Source of the DNA: Candidatus Thiodiazotropha sp. (ex Codakia rugifera)
GTDB lineage: Bacteria; Pseudomonadota; Gammaproteobacteria; Chromatiales; Chromatiaceae
Length of the DNA stretch: 64,000 nucleotides
Reading direction: 5' to 3'
Assembly: GCA_025656675.1 (NCBI GenBank)
Contig: JAHXHN010000005.1
Location: forward strand, 1-64,000
Both the position numbers and the translations under genes were made by a program. Below the pieces are notes generated by a model. That model was not told the DNA's origin and did not search any database. It saw only the letters and a program-made list of their open reading frames with translations. Shown here one piece after another: positions 62,533 through 64,000 of the stretch. How positions within the stretch are numbered: position 1 is the stretch's first letter; the number at the start of each line of letters is the position of its first letter.

Positions 62533-64000
62533 AAATGCTCAAGACCTTTGGCTCCAAACGTAGCTTACTGCTGCTTTCACTCGGTGTAGCGGTTATTCTG
62601 TTACTGACTGTGTTTTGGGATGATGAAACCCAGAATTATGCTGAGTTGTCTCACCATCTGCTTGAACTAAAGGAGATGGATGCACGTCTTGATCGTGACG
62701 TATTCAGAATAACTTCATTTTTATTGGTCCAGTACGATCCACTGGTACAAACCAGTCATCGTCTCAGAGAGCTGAAGGAGAAGATCAATAAAAAAGTAAG
62801 TCTCAGTAATAGGGTTTTAAGTGACCTTTTTAAAACCTACTGGGAAGGCATGGATGAGAAGCTGGATATCCTTGAAAGGATAAAATTCCAGGCTGCGGTT
62901 GTCCGTAATGGTATTCATTACCTTCCAATCGCAGCACAAGAGTTGAAGGCGGTTGATCCCAATGCCTATCGGGCCATCCTTGAGCTACTAAACTCCCTCT
63001 ACACTTATGATCTCTTTTATACCGATTCTCTGTTAGAGGATATCAACAGCACACTCAAACAGCTGAAAAAACGTAGCCCCTCTTCTTCAGTAAGTCAACA
63101 GAAGCTTGAACATGTATTGTTTCATGTTGACTCCAATCTTGAAAAGCTGATGGAGCTCGGGGCATTAAAAACACGCTACTTAGCTATTCCCAGTCTGGAG
63201 TATTTTGAAGAGATTCACTCAAAGCATGAACAGGTCCGTGTTACAGAAACAACAAAAAAGAGACGCCTGATCATCATCCTCTCTGTGGTTGTTTTTGTAT
63301 TGTTGCTGGGTCTTTGGCAACTTATTCGCAGCCTGCAGAAGGCTCACCAGGAAGTTAATCGTGCATGGTATCGTCTCCATGATGCGGTTGATAATTTGTC
63401 AGAGGCGTTTGCCCTGTTTGATGCGGAGGGTCGGTTGGTATTACACAATCGGCGTTTTGGAGAGTTCTATCCCTGGTTGAAGGACTGGATCATTGAGGGT
63501 GTGAATGTCAGTGCGTTGCAATCCGTAACCGGTAGTCGCATTCAGAATCTGAGTCTGGAGGGTGATGCAGTTTTTGGTACTACCCCAATGGGTCAATACC
63601 TGGAGCAGGTCGATAATGGTGCATGGTATCTGGCGAGTAATAACCTTACCAATGAGGGTGGCATAGTCTGCGTCAGGAGTGATATTACCGAGTCAAAGCA
63701 GGCAGAAGTCGATCTGCGGAAACTGGGTCGGGTATTGGAGCAGAGTCCGGCGTCAGTAATGATCACCAATACAAAAGGTGAGATTGAATATGTTAATCCT
63801 CGTTTTGAACGGGTTTCCGGCTATTCCGCTGCTGAGGTCGTAGGAAAGAATCCGCGTATCCTGAAAAGTGGTGATAAAACAAAGGAAGAGTATGCAGAGA
63901 TGTGGAGTGCGTTGCTGGCGGGTAAAGAGTGGCGAGGCATATTCCATAATAAGCGAAAGGACGGCTCTATCTATTGGGAATCAGCATCAATTTCCCCACT
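62529..64000 (+). CDS. Membrane sensor with DAHL-type and PAS domains, N-terminal part (runs off window end)
   Basis: About 490 codons are present, without a stop. Start MKMLKTFGSKRSLLLLSLGVAVILLLTVFW gives the first membrane helix. A long periplasmic helical region follows (~30-240) with ETQNYAELSHHLLELKEMDARLDRDVFRITSFLLVQYDPLVQTSHRLRELKEKINK, of the DAHL ligand-binding type. A second helix spans ~245-265. Then come a PAS-like region (LHDAVDNLSEAFALFDAEGRLVLHNRRFGEFYPWL) and a PAS/PAC (LEQSPASVMITNTKGEIEYVNPRFERVSGYSAAEVVGKNPRILKSGDKTKEEYAEMWSALLAGKEWRGIFHNKRKDGSIYWESASISP). The output domain (GGDEF/EAL or kinase) lies beyond the window. It is co-transcribed with the peroxidase gene. Confidence 0.82.
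   Translation, partial: MKMLKTFGSKRSLLLLSLGVAVILLLTVFWDDETQNYAELSHHLLELKEMDARLDRDVFRITSFLLVQYDPLVQTSHRLRELKEKINKKVSLSNRVLSDLFKTYWEGMDEKLDILERIKFQAAVVRNGIHYLPIAAQELKAVDPNAYRAILELLNSLYTYDLFYTDSLLEDINSTLKQLKKRSPSSSVSQQKLEHVLFHVDSNLEKLMELGALKTRYLAIPSLEYFEEIHSKHEQVRVTETTKKRRLIIILSVVVFVLLLGLWQLIRSLQKAHQEVNRAWYRLHDAVDNLSEAFALFDAEGRLVLHNRRFGEFYPWLKDWIIEGVNVSALQSVTGSRIQNLSLEGDAVFGTTPMGQYLEQVDNGAWYLASNNLTNEGGIVCVRSDITESKQAEVDLRKLGRVLEQSPASVMITNTKGEIEYVNPRFERVSGYSAAEVVGKNPRILKSGDKTKEEYAEMWSALLAGKEWRGIFHNKRKDGSIYWESASISP

Overview
The window is from a gammaproteobacterial chromosome of intermediate GC. It looks like a sulfur-oxidising, probably autotrophic Chromatiales-type bacterium or symbiont. The best clue is a tandem pair of secreted sulfur-globule-type proteins at 55.7-56.8 kb. 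Supporting clues are a DsrO/DsrP-like FeS-NrfD-multihaem cytochrome module, many c-type cytochromes, and a Calvin/glycolysis block (tkt-gap-pgk-pyk-fba). Species identity is inferred, not demonstrated.

Layout. 0-3.4 kb: methyl-cycle genes metK, ahcY and metF on the minus strand, with an SAH riboswitch in front of ahcY. 3.5-11.5 kb: a thioredoxin-fold protein, then tkt, gap, pgk, pyk and fba. 11.6-17 kb: a glutaredoxin, purC, two hypothetical or antitoxin-like genes, MBL hydrolase/plsY, and folB-folK, interrupted by a MITE-like element and a second repeat. 17.07-17.27 kb: a candidate Csr/Rsm-type regulatory RNA on the minus strand. 17.4-31.5 kb: housekeeping genes (DUF1015, relA, rlmN-pilW-rodZ-hisS-yfgM-bamB-der), then an SPL-like radical SAM gene and putP. 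31.5-41 kb: a loose accessory region holding an HxlR/tautomerase divergon, a VOC gene ending in an integron-type attC-like site, a transposase-like remnant, a Gly-rich lipoprotein, a DUF599 protein, a di-haem protein, a cupin and three copies of a dispersed ~70 bp repeat. 40.9-45.7 kb: a respiratory cluster (Tat protein, 4x[4Fe-4S] ferredoxin, NrfD, tetrahaem cytochrome, UbiE-like methyltransferase, cytochrome c). 46.8-51.5 kb: a membrane TIR protein, rhombosortase and its GlyGly-CTERM VIT/vWA substrate, and a divergent TetR regulator with palindromes between. 51.7-64 kb: mrp, rnt, mlaA, pyrC, the sulfur-globule genes, aceE-aceF, a di-haem peroxidase and the start of a DAHL/PAS-type sensor.

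The most interesting signal links two places. The candidate sRNA (minus strand, about 17223-17073) carries at least five GGA motifs, a GU-wobble-paired terminator and an upstream GacA-type box. One of its motifs, the 10-mer ACAGGGACGT, recurs exactly in the loop of a hairpin in the leader of the second sulfur-globule gene (56089-56104), and it matches the CsrA/RsmA binding consensus. This suggests, without proving, Gac/Rsm-type post-transcriptional control of sulfur-globule protein synthesis.

No rRNA, tRNA, CRISPR array or intact prophage was seen.
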